From a virus, in the IMG/VR virus record IMGVR_UViG_3300045996_001524, positions 1 to 37,355 of that record: 37,355 nt of DNA; one strand, 5' to 3'. Within the stretch, counting starts at the first letter, position 1; each line of letters begins with the position of its first letter. A program made the translations under genes and the position numbers. This document shows positions 1 through 7,800 of this stretch, piece after piece. The notes beneath the pieces are model-generated. The model searched no databases and was not told the DNA's origin. It saw only the letters and a list, made by a program, of their open reading frames with translations.

Positions 1-9
1 CGATAACCG

Positions 10-23
10 CTGATTATGGGAAG
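10..23 (+). repeat. 14-base repeat CTGATTATGGGAAG, copy 1
   Basis: This sequence is identical to positions 253-266. In both places it lies just upstream of a small + strand gene and includes a TGA. In the second copy that TGA is the stop codon of the gene before it. Here the TGA may likewise end a gene lying left of the window (reading GAT AAC CGC TGA). The GGGAAG part may serve as a ribosome binding site. Confidence 0.7.
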
Positions 24-28
24 CTAAG

Positions 29-256
29 ATGACCACAGAAGACCTGGCTCTCCTCCTCATGGAGGAGGTCAAGAGGCAGCTAAAGGCCCGCGACGGCCCG
101 ACAGCTAATGGCTGCTATCTCGGTGCGACTGGTTGGAGTGACGCAGAAGGCGAGTGGCACGGGTCGCCATATGTCATCGCCCTCGACGGACGGATCGACC
201 TGCTAGCGCTGGCTGAGATGGTGATCAAAACCAAAACAGATTTCGACGCCAACTGA
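29..256 (+). CDS. Small hypothetical protein, 75 aa
   Basis: I do not recognise this protein. It has an acidic, helical N-terminus (MTTEDLALLLMEEVKRQLKA), a Trp- and Gly-containing middle and a hydrophobic C-terminal helix around LLALAEMVI. The ATG follows GGGAAG by five bases, and that GGGAAG is part of the 14-base repeat. The stop TGA lies inside the second repeat copy, and the next gene starts 20 bases further on. It is the first complete gene of a compact + strand module leading to the DNA polymerase, so an early or replication-time role is likely, but this is inference from position. Codon use and spacing make it a credible gene. Confidence 0.6.
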   Translation: MTTEDLALLLMEEVKRQLKARDGPTANGCYLGATGWSDAEGEWHGSPYVIALDGRIDLLALAEMVIKTKTDFDAN

Positions 257-266
257 TTATGGGAAG
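253..266 (+). repeat. 14-base repeat CTGATTATGGGAAG, copy 2
   Basis: Exact copy of positions 10-23. It begins one base before the stop TGA of the preceding gene and ends ten bases before the ATG at 276. It may be a shared promoter or translation leader, or the boundary of a duplicated small-gene cassette. Confidence 0.7.
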
Positions 267-275
267 GGAGAAGCG

Positions 276-530
276 ATGCTCTGCAAAGCCCTCGCTCATG
301 GGTTGCTTATGCGCCTTCTGGACGCGGCGCTCAAAACAAAGCCGCTGGTGTTCGGTGGGTGCGTGATGACGCCGGGCTACGACAGGCGGCCCTCGATCGG
401 CCGCATAAAGCGTGTGCCGGGCGGCATCTGGGTTGAATACTGGGACATCCGTGGCGGTCCTATATTGATAGCCCATCCGGGCGGCGTAATCGAGTTTCGG
501 CGCCGAGCCGAAGCCTTACCGATCGGCTGA
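276..530 (+). CDS. Small hypothetical protein, 84 aa
   Basis: I do not recognise this protein. It is basic and ends in a stretch of likely beta strands (GGIWVEYWDIRGGPILIAHP) followed by a basic tail. The ATG at 276 is preceded by GGGAGAAGCG, a good ribosome binding site just after the second 14-base repeat. An in-frame ATG at 366 (MTPGYDRR) would give a 54-residue protein containing only the part that looks folded, so the start is not certain. It lies between another small unknown gene and the deoxyribosyltransferase-like gene, all on the same strand with short gaps. Confidence 0.55.
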   Translation: MLCKALAHGLLMRLLDAALKTKPLVFGGCVMTPGYDRRPSIGRIKRVPGGIWVEYWDIRGGPILIAHPGGVIEFRRRAEALPIG

Positions 531-563
531 CTAACTACGTCACAGATGACAAGGAGAACTTCG

Positions 564-1151
564 ATGCCTAACACCCGTGCTGCCCACCGCGCCCTCCTGA
601 CGGCACTCCGCAACCGCGAGTGCGTTGTGGTGGAGAGCCCCTACCGCGGCGACGAAGCCGCGCAACGCGAGCCCGGCGGCGTCTACGCCCGCGCCGAGTA
701 CGCCCGCGCCGCCATCGCCGACAGCCTTGCCCGCGGTGAAGCCCCCTTTGCCTCCCACCTGTTTTACACGCAGTTCCTTGACGACACGCACGACGCCTCC
801 CGCCGGACCGGCCTCATGTGCGGCTGGGCTTGGCTCACCCGTGCCTCGCTCGTCGCCGTCTACCTCGACCTTGGCTGGTCGCCAGGTATGCGCGAGGGGG
901 TCTCGCTGGCCCGCAGCCTCAAGCTCCGTGTGGAGGAGCGCTCCGTGCCGGGTTGGGTCGCGCCCACGCCTGCGCCCGCGCAGAACTGGCTGCCAATGCA
1001 CGAGGACCTGATGCCGCTCGACCCGCCCGTGCAACCGACACAAACGGACAAGATATTGCGCGCAGCCGGTGTTCTGCCGCCGGATGCCACGCTGCTTCCC
1101 CCGCTGTACCAGGAGCCGCGCGATCCCCGTGACGACGAGGTGAACCGATGA
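564..1151 (+). CDS. DUF7768-like protein (nucleoside 2-deoxyribosyltransferase-like fold)
   Basis: The sequence carries the pattern I associate with the DUF7768 phage/bacterial family: VVVESPYRG near residue 22, YARAAIADSLARGEAPFAS, HLFYTQFLDD, and then VAVYLDLGWSPGM. Proteins of this type are thought to resemble nucleoside 2-deoxyribosyltransferases, with a Rossmann-like sheet, but no reaction is established here. The C-terminal ~50 residues are Pro-rich and probably flexible. I chose the ATG at 564 because AAGGAG lies seven bases before it; the upstream ATG at 546 overlaps that site. The stop overlaps the next ATG (ATGA at 1148-1151), so translation of the two is probably coupled. A role in nucleotide handling during replication is inference. 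Confidence 0.65.
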   Translation: MPNTRAAHRALLTALRNRECVVVESPYRGDEAAQREPGGVYARAEYARAAIADSLARGEAPFASHLFYTQFLDDTHDASRRTGLMCGWAWLTRASLVAVYLDLGWSPGMREGVSLARSLKLRVEERSVPGWVAPTPAPAQNWLPMHEDLMPLDPPVQPTQTDKILRAAGVLPPDATLLPPLYQEPRDPRDDEVNR

Positions 1152-1414
1152 TCGTCACCGAGGAGGAAGCCCGGATCAAGTGGTGCCCGTTTGTCCGCGC
1201 CATCACTGGCGAGCGAGCCGGTTCGGGTTACAAGTTGCAACACGGACTAGGCCCGTTTAATCGCATCCTGCTACAACCAACCGGGGAGGAGACTAGCGGC
1301 GGTTGCATCGCCTCCGCCTGCATGGCGTGGAACTGGCTCATGGATCACAGCGAGCCGGGCAAGCCCCCGGTCCGCACCGACAAGGGCTACTGCGGCCTAA
1401 CCTACAGGGAGTAA
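1148..1414 (+). CDS. Small Cys-rich phage protein, 88 aa
   Basis: It has the pattern KWCPFVR near the N-terminus, CIASACMAWNW in the middle and GYCGL near the end. Small phage proteins with this CPF...C...CMAW...GYCGL layout are common and usually unannotated. The four cysteines suggest a bound metal, probably zinc, but this is inference. GAGG lies seven bases before the ATG, which overlaps the upstream stop. The polymerase begins six bases after its stop, so it belongs to the replication operon. No function is known to me. Confidence 0.7.
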   Translation: MIVTEEEARIKWCPFVRAITGERAGSGYKLQHGLGPFNRILLQPTGEETSGGCIASACMAWNWLMDHSEPGKPPVRTDKGYCGLTYRE

Positions 1415-1420
1415 CCGCCC

Positions 1421-2959
1421 ATGCGCACGTTTCACACCGCGGACCTGGACGCCGCCCTCGCCGCCAACACGCTGTCCTCCGACGACATCCTTTCCCTCTA
1501 CTGTGGCCTCGACACCTGCATCACTATGGAGGTCTGGCAAGCGCTCGAGCCCGACCTCCGGTCGCACCCGCCGTCGGCCACCATCTACGAGTTCGAGCGC
1601 CAGCTCCAGGCGCCCGCCCTGGAGATGATGCTCCGCGGGATACTCGTTGACCTGGAGCGCCGGGACGCCAAGGCCGCGGAGTTCGAGGCCAAGGAGGCCC
1701 AGGTTTGCGCCCTGCTCAACGAGCTGACGGAAGCCGCCGGCTTCGGCCCGCTCAACCCGCGCTCATACCCGCGCCTGCTCGCGTTCTTCTACGAGTTCCT
1801 GCGCGTGCCCAAGCTGTTTATCTCGTTCAAGGGCATGAAGCGGCTGTCGCTCAACCGCGAGGCGCTGGAAAAACACAAAGAGCGATTCGACGCCCTTCCC
1901 TTCGTCAACCTGATCCTCCACGCCCGGAAGCATCGTGACACTCTGAAGTTCCTGCGCAAAGGCATCGACCCGGACAGGCGCGCCCGGACCTTCTACGGAG
2001 TGGCGGCAACGGAAACCGGCCGCTGGTCCAGCCGGAGGTCGGCCTTCGGCACCGGCGACAACATGCAAAACCAACCGCCGGCCGTGCGCGAAATCTACGT
2101 GGCAGACCCCGGCTACAAGCTGGTTAACATCGACAAGGAGCAGGCCGAGAGCCGGATCACCGGCTGGTACGTGCTGCTCTGCACCGGCGACAGCACCTAC
2201 CTCGACGCCTGCGAAAGCGGCGACCTGCACACGCTCGTCGCCCAAATGTGCTTCGGAGTGCGCGACCGTGCCGACGCTGAGTCACGCAAGTTTTATGGTG
2301 AGTGGTCCTATCGGGACGTGTGCAAGCGGCTGGGGCACGCTACTAATTACTTGGGATCACCGTGGACGCTTGCGCGCCTTCTCCATATCCCCGTCCGCGT
2401 TGTCGAAGACTTCCAGCGGCGCTATTTCGATCAGTTCCCGATCCCGGAGTGGCACCGACACACTGCGACTGTTTTACAATCCACCGGCGAGCTGACCACG
2501 TACATGGGCCGGCGCCGGCAGTTCTTCGGCCGCCTCCGAGACGACGCAACCCTGCGGGAAGCCGTAGCGTACCTCGCGCAGTCCGGGCAGGTGGACAGCC
2601 TGAACGAAGGGCTCCTGCGGTGTTGGCGCGCCTTCGGCAGTCGCGTGCAATGGCTCGGGCAAACCCACGACAGCGTGTTGTTCCAGGTGCCCGAGGACCA
2701 GACCGACGGCTTCTGCGCCGGTGTCATGCATATCCTGGACGATCAGCGTGACCTCGCCGGCTTCCCGATCCTGCACGGCGACCGCCGTTTCTGCATCCCC
2801 TCCGAAGCCAAGGTCGGCTGGCGCTGGTGCGACGGCCGGTCCGACCCCGACGGTATGGTCAAGTGGAAGCCCGGCCAACCGGACCCCCGCACGCGGCAAC
2901 ACAAGCCGAACGGCGGCGCGTCGCTTCAAGAACTGCTAACCCGGAGGCTAAGCGCATGA
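1421..2959 (+). CDS. DNA polymerase, family A (PolA type), short N-terminus
   Basis: This is the phage's replicative DNA polymerase. Palm and finger motifs are visible: motif A NIDKEQAES at residues 236-244 (catalytic Asp238), motif B with Arg298, Lys302, His306 and Tyr310 (KRLGHATNY), and motif C QTHDSV at 414-419 (Asp417, with Ser where many PolA proteins have Glu). TETGRWSS at 197-204 is also typical. The N-terminus starts at the last 3'-5' exonuclease motif (SLYCGLDTCI, residues 25-34, the Y-x3-D site). The DxE and second exonuclease motifs are missing and there is no 5' nuclease. At 512 residues it is short for a proofreading PolA. AGGGAG precedes the ATG by nine bases. The stop overlaps the next start. 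Polymerase identity is firm; loss of proofreading is inferred. Confidence 0.95.
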   Translation: MRTFHTADLDAALAANTLSSDDILSLYCGLDTCITMEVWQALEPDLRSHPPSATIYEFERQLQAPALEMMLRGILVDLERRDAKAAEFEAKEAQVCALLNELTEAAGFGPLNPRSYPRLLAFFYEFLRVPKLFISFKGMKRLSLNREALEKHKERFDALPFVNLILHARKHRDTLKFLRKGIDPDRRARTFYGVAATETGRWSSRRSAFGTGDNMQNQPPAVREIYVADPGYKLVNIDKEQAESRITGWYVLLCTGDSTYLDACESGDLHTLVAQMCFGVRDRADAESRKFYGEWSYRDVCKRLGHATNYLGSPWTLARLLHIPVRVVEDFQRRYFDQFPIPEWHRHTATVLQSTGELTTYMGRRRQFFGRLRDDATLREAVAYLAQSGQVDSLNEGLLRCWRAFGSRVQWLGQTHDSVLFQVPEDQTDGFCAGVMHILDDQRDLAGFPILHGDRRFCIPSEAKVGWRWCDGRSDPDGMVKWKPGQPDPRTRQHKPNGGASLQELLTRRLSA

Positions 2960-3126
2960 ACCCGCCTACAGCACCGCTCGCCATTGTCCGCATAACAATG
3001 GTTTGGTACGACGGTCGAGAAGACACCGTCGTATGGCAGCCCCGCCTGTGCCGCAACATGCCCAAGCTCGCCGGGATGATCCGGCGCTGGGTGTGGGAAC
3101 GTCTAAGCGTTTCCGTTGCACCCTAA
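2956..3126 (+). CDS. Small hypothetical protein, 56 aa
   Basis: I do not recognise this protein. It is basic, with a beta-like start (LAIVRITMVWYDGRED) and a basic amphipathic end (MPKLAGMIRRWVWERL). The ATG overlaps the polymerase stop (ATGA), and GGAGG lies eight bases upstream inside the polymerase gene, so translational coupling is likely. It sits between the polymerase and the ATPase, which makes a small accessory replication factor plausible, but nothing in the sequence shows it. Confidence 0.6.
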   Translation: MNPPTAPLAIVRITMVWYDGREDTVVWQPRLCRNMPKLAGMIRRWVWERLSVSVAP

Positions 3127-3135
3127 CGGCCAGCC

Positions 3136-4380
3136 GTGGCCAACTGGCTAGACGACTTCGAGCGCTGGGCCGCCCCGATCCCGACCGTGCCGCTGTATCG
3201 CCGGTGGGCCGGGGTCATGGCGGCCAGCGCCGCAGTCCAACGGCGCCGGTGGCTTCCGACGAAGCCCGGCCCGATCTTCCCCAACCTATACGTCGTGCTC
3301 GTAAGCACGCCCGGCACAGGGAAAACAATGGCGATGAACGGCGCCCGTGCAGTCCTCTCCTACATGAAGGAGGGCGTTGCCGGGGTTCTCCCCGACAGCG
3401 TAACCCGCGCCTCGATGCTCGACGAGATGGCGAAACACCTGCACACCGAGAAGAACGGCTCCGGCATGTACGTGTGGGTCGGCGCGTCGCTCATGACCGA
3501 CGAGCTATCCATCCTCCTCCACGAGTACGACCGGGACCTGATCTCGCACTGGTCCAAGCTCTGGGACAACCTGCCGTACTTCGAGGAGGCACGTCGCCAC
3601 TCGGACAAGAAGCTCCTGCGGCTGGAACAACCGTTCCTGACGTTCTTCGCCGGGGTCCAACCCTCGGTCCTGGGCAACATCCTACCCGAGCACGCCTGGA
3701 CCCAGGGCTTCTGCTCTCGGACGTTGTTCGCCTTTTCCGAGGAAGAGGTGCCGTTTTCCATGGGCGTGTTCGAGGTGGATGAGCAAAGCGCCGAACGCCG
3801 TCGAGGCGCCCAAGCCCTGGCCGCCCGGTTGGAGAGCTTCTGCGACCGACACGAGCCGGTCGGCATGACCCCCGGCGCCCTCGCCCTGTTCGGTCAGTGG
3901 GCCAGGGACCGTTGGCAACCCGCGCCTACCCACGAGAAGCTCGCGGACTACAACACCCGCCGCTGGCTGCAAGCCCTGAAGATCGGGATACTGCGGGCAA
4001 CCTGCGACGGTCGCAACCAGGTCAGCGAGCGCGACTTCATGTGGGCAAAAGCCCTTCTGGAGGACACGGAAACCGGCTACCACCAGATGTTCCAGGAGCT
4101 ACGCCGTGCCTCGGACAAGGACATCTACGAGGATGTCGCGCAGTGGTTGCTCCTGCGGCACGCGGAGTTGGAGCGCGAAGGACGCCTCGGCGTTCCCGAG
4201 AGCGAAATCCACCGTTACCTGCAAACACGGACGGCCGCCAACAAGGTCGTCTCTTTTATCCAGGGCCTCCAGCTCGGCGGCCACATGACGGAGATGATCC
4301 AGGCCGGGCTCTTCGGCGGGGCCGGCGAGAAGTTGTACAAGCCGACCGGAAGGGTCGAGACAACAGGAGGGTTGTCATGA
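3136..4380 (+). CDS. DUF3987-like P-loop ATPase (putative replicative helicase/primase-associated)
   Basis: A Walker A motif STPGTGKT lies at residues 57-64 and a Walker B-like MTDELSILL near 120-128. They are followed by FFAGVQPSVLGNIL and a GFCSRTLFAF segment, which match the ATPase core of DUF3987 proteins often found in phage and plasmid replication modules. The C-terminal ~100 residues look like a winged-helix or other DNA-binding helical domain (VPESEIHRYLQTRT). It probably acts as the helicase or helicase-loader partner of the adjacent polymerase. No primase or DnaB-type helicase is visible in the window. The GTG at 3136 has no clear ribosome binding site; the next in-frame ATG would remove 27 residues that fit the family, so I keep the GTG. 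The stop overlaps the next ATG. Confidence 0.75.
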   Translation: MANWLDDFERWAAPIPTVPLYRRWAGVMAASAAVQRRRWLPTKPGPIFPNLYVVLVSTPGTGKTMAMNGARAVLSYMKEGVAGVLPDSVTRASMLDEMAKHLHTEKNGSGMYVWVGASLMTDELSILLHEYDRDLISHWSKLWDNLPYFEEARRHSDKKLLRLEQPFLTFFAGVQPSVLGNILPEHAWTQGFCSRTLFAFSEEEVPFSMGVFEVDEQSAERRRGAQALAARLESFCDRHEPVGMTPGALALFGQWARDRWQPAPTHEKLADYNTRRWLQALKIGILRATCDGRNQVSERDFMWAKALLEDTETGYHQMFQELRRASDKDIYEDVAQWLLLRHAELEREGRLGVPESEIHRYLQTRTAANKVVSFIQGLQLGGHMTEMIQAGLFGGAGEKLYKPTGRVETTGGLS

Positions 4381-4802
4381 GACTGGAATGGAAAGATCGC
4401 GACGAGCTGTGCGATCGCCTATACGCCTACACTGGCAACTATTACACAAGGAGGGAGTGCCTCGAACTGGTCAACCTCGTGGAGGACTGGTTGGCTGGGT
4501 GCTCTATTGTCCGACCAATCCCAGCCGCTGATACCACGCGACCGCCTGCTTGTCCCCCTGCCGCTCAATCATGTCCTCCCGATACTTCTGGCCGTATGCC
4601 CGAGCCGACGCCATCACCGAGTCCGGGTCAACCCCGAGGTACATCATCCGAGTTTGCAGTCGGCCCATTTCCTGAAAGTCCCTGGCTTGCTGCGCTGCGG
4701 CAAACGCTTGGCCCATCGCCGACACCAGCGCCTTCTTTTCTTCAGCGCTGTTCCACAACCTGTCGTTCACTCTATACGCGAGTTCGAGCTTATGTGGATT
4801 GA
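4377..4802 (+). CDS. Hypothetical protein overlapping the convergent late operon
   Basis: The ATG overlaps the ATPase stop and has a strong ribosome binding site (AGGAGG six bases upstream), so the start is well supported. The first ~45 residues (MRLEWKDRDELCDRLYAYTG...LVEDWLAG) read like a normal small protein. After about 4500 the frame continues as a Pro/Ser-rich sequence that is antisense to the 3' end of the 1340-residue virion gene, giving 142 residues in all and a 299-base convergent overlap. The downstream part may be a genuine extension or simply read-through after loss of an older stop codon. Function unknown. Confidence 0.5.
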   Translation: MRLEWKDRDELCDRLYAYTGNYYTRRECLELVNLVEDWLAGCSIVRPIPAADTTRPPACPPAAQSCPPDTSGRMPEPTPSPSPGQPRGTSSEFAVGPFPESPWLAALRQTLGPSPTPAPSFLQRCSTTCRSLYTRVRAYVD

Positions 4803-7800
4803 ACCCGAGACTGTAGAGCGCCTGCTCGCTCGGCGTGAGCCCGTCTACCTGTGGATAAAGCGAACCCGAGGCGCGGATTACGCCGTCCTCAGTTTGCTGC
4901 ATGACCCGGTAGAGCGCGCGCGGAGCCAGTGCGCGGCTGAGGTTAGCGCGGACGCCCTCGTTGCGCAGGGGGTTCTGGCCCGTAGCCTCGCTCGCCTCGA
5001 ACGCCTCTCCGACGGCTCGACCGAGATACTTCATGCGATCATAGTAGACAAACGACATGAGCTGCGCGACGTCGCGCGCCGGATTGCCGCCCGGCATAGC
5101 CGTGGCCGACGTGAGGGAAAACCCTGGCAGCCCAGCCAACGTCGGCAGAAAACCGGGTACACCCATGAAAACGGCATCGCTTACATTTGGTCCCGACTGC
5201 CCGCGGGGCCATTGCTCGTACCACAGCTCGTCGATCTTCTTTCCGAAGATATCCTTGGCGAAATAGTCTGCCGCCCAATACAGCCCGCCGGTAGCGGGCA
5301 GCCCGCCGAGGACCGCGGAACCGGTGACGCCCCACAGGAGCGGTCGCCAGTCGCCCTTGGAAGCGCCCAAGCTGGCGTAGTCCACCATCTGCATGATGTA
5401 GTGCATCTGCCAATTCTTAAAGAGGCCAAGAGCCGCACCAAACGGTCCCGTGAATACCCGCGCACGGTCGCTGACCGCGTAGCCGTACATAGTCCGATGG
5501 GTAAAATCGCGCGCAAACTGGAACGCCTCGCCGGGATCGCGCGCGAGCAGGCGGCGGCCTACTGCCCACCCGGTTGCGAACGCATGGGCGCGTGCAAGTT
5601 CATCGGCTTTCTCTACGGGCAGCGAGCCGATCTTGAGCAACAGCTTGCCGAGCCCGCCTTCCTGGAGCGCCTTACCGAACCCTGCCCGCATTGTGCTCTC
5701 GGGGCCGACCCATGCCTCCGATATGCGCGGATTTATTATGCCATCGTTTCGGGCTTTGCTCAGAGCCTCGATGAACTCTGCGTCCGGCTGTCGGAGGAGG
5801 CGAAGGCCCTCAGCGGCCGTCTTTATCGGGCTAATGGAGGAAAGCAACTCGCGGGGCAGTCCATCCGGTCCCGCCCGCATAAAAGTGTGGTAGAAGGGGG
5901 CCAGCCGCTCGGTGTGCCCGCCGCGGATGAAAGCCAGCTCGGGCAACCCGGTTTGCAGGAACGTCCCGAGCTGGAGCCCGGCGTGCGCGATGTTCCAGAA
6001 CCCGAACGCCGTGTGATGCATGAAGGAGTTGACCGACCGGACCAGCCGAGTGGCGCTGTCCTTCCCGACGAAGTCACCTAGAGCTTTGTCCGCCCACGCG
6101 TTAACCAGCGTTGCGGTCGGTCCTTGTTTCCCAACCAGATCGTCCGTCCGCTGAAGGAGCTGAGCATGGATCGCCGGGTTCTCGACGCTGAGGTTCGCCA
6201 TGTCGTTGAACGTGAGATGGTTCACGCTCAGCTCCGCCTCATACTTCGCAAGCTGGTGAACGTGCTTGTTCACCGCGTCGAGAACCTCCTCCTTCGTAAA
6301 CGGACGGAACTCGCCGGTTGCGCCGCCCATTCCCCGCCGCGGTTTGAAAAAGCCCGGACGCCCGGCGTTCCGCATCGCCCACTCCTCGCGGAGTGCGCCG
6401 ACCATGCGGAGCACGGGTCGGCTCGTGGTCAGCCGGGTGAGGAACCGCAGGTCGTCCCGTTTGTCAAACCGGAACACCTCGTCCCGGTACGACACGTTCC
6501 GCCCCTGCTTCCGCAGCTCGTCGACCAGGAACCGTGCCTCGTCCTGTGCTTGCTGCCGGTTGTTGCCGGAACCGAGAGCAACCACCGTGTCGCCCTCGTA
6601 CACCGGCGCCCGGTGCTCGCCTTTCCAGCTCCGGGACAGCCAGAAGTGTTCTGGATGCGCCCGGACACGCTTGTCCCCGGTGAGGTCCTGGAGCTTTTGG
6701 AGCGCGGCGATTTCCCGTCCGTCCTCGTCCTGTAGCGTCTGCAAGAGCTTGGTCAGCCGTGGGGAGGCGCCCAGCTCCCCAGCCGTCTGCAACCCACCAC
6801 CCCGGAACAGGACGCGCCCAAGGTTCCCCAGGTCCTTCTCGTCCAGCTTGTCGATCATCCCCGCAATACTGTCGTCGGACGAGGGCGACTTCAGAAGCTG
6901 GACCCACGGCGCTTTGTCCGGATCGAGCTTCGCCTCCCCGTAGACCAGCCGGGTCGCCTTCGCCTCGGCCATTTCGAACGCGGCCCGCCGGATGTGCCAC
7001 AGGCGCTGCGCCGCCGGATGCTTGATAAACTGCCACGCTGTCGGAACGAAGAAGGCGCGGCCGAACGCGCCCAGCGCGTCGCGCGCTCCGCTCGTGTCTC
7101 CCACGTCCAGGAGCTTGCCCAACACCTTGACCGCACCCTGCCCGCCCTTGGCCGCCAGCGACGTGCCGGGCGCCCCCTCATACAAGGTAAGGGGCGTCTG
7201 GTCCACCAGGGTCTTGGTGGCGTTAAACACCGGCGACGGCTGGTTAGCCTCGGCAAATTCGTCCACGCGGCGCCAGAAAGCGTTCTGTGCGTCCGTCGTC
7301 CGGGCCAGCGAGCCGGCCTTCGGCGTGAAGAACCCCGGCGAGTCGGTCTTTAGAAACGTCCACTCCGCGACGTTCGGGATCGTGCGCGACTCAACCGTCA
7401 CCTGCCCACGGCCCGGCAGCTTCTTCGCCAGGACATACATCCCGGCCCGGCCGCGTTCGCGCGCAATCCACCAGCCGTCGCCGATCGGCTTCATGTTCTC
7501 CTGGACAATCTTCTCCTCAAACTTAGCCGCCACCTTCGGCTCGCGAAATGCGCGGTACGTGGGGAACTGAGCCCACGCTTCCCAGTTCGGCATAAGACCG
7601 GCACGCAGTTCCACGTCCGCCAGTTCTTCGGCCGACTCGAGCCCCTGGAAACCGGCACGGCCGCGACCAGCGACGGCCAAGGGCGCCGCGAAGGTCCGAG
7701 CACCCGGCTTAGCCACACCCGATCGGACAAAGAAAGCACGGTTAAGTTGAACCGCATCGCCGGCGCCCTCCAACTCATCCCGGATGTATGACTGCTGCGT

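Noticed and set aside
4493-4526. GGCTGGG/CCCAGCC inverted repeat at the convergent junction, possible bidirectional terminator
   Set aside because: The stem is 7 base pairs with a 20-base loop and no T run on either side, so terminator function is not supported.
4507-6081. Long + strand open frame (524 codons) opposite the 1340-residue gene, and similar ones at 9113-10612, 10655-12211, 11841-13253, 22107-23543, 23459-24643 and 28939-30108
   Set aside because: High GC removes stop codons from antisense frames. These frames have no ribosome binding sites, their translations are Arg/Pro/Leu-rich without any domain, and they lie exactly opposite well-supported virion genes.
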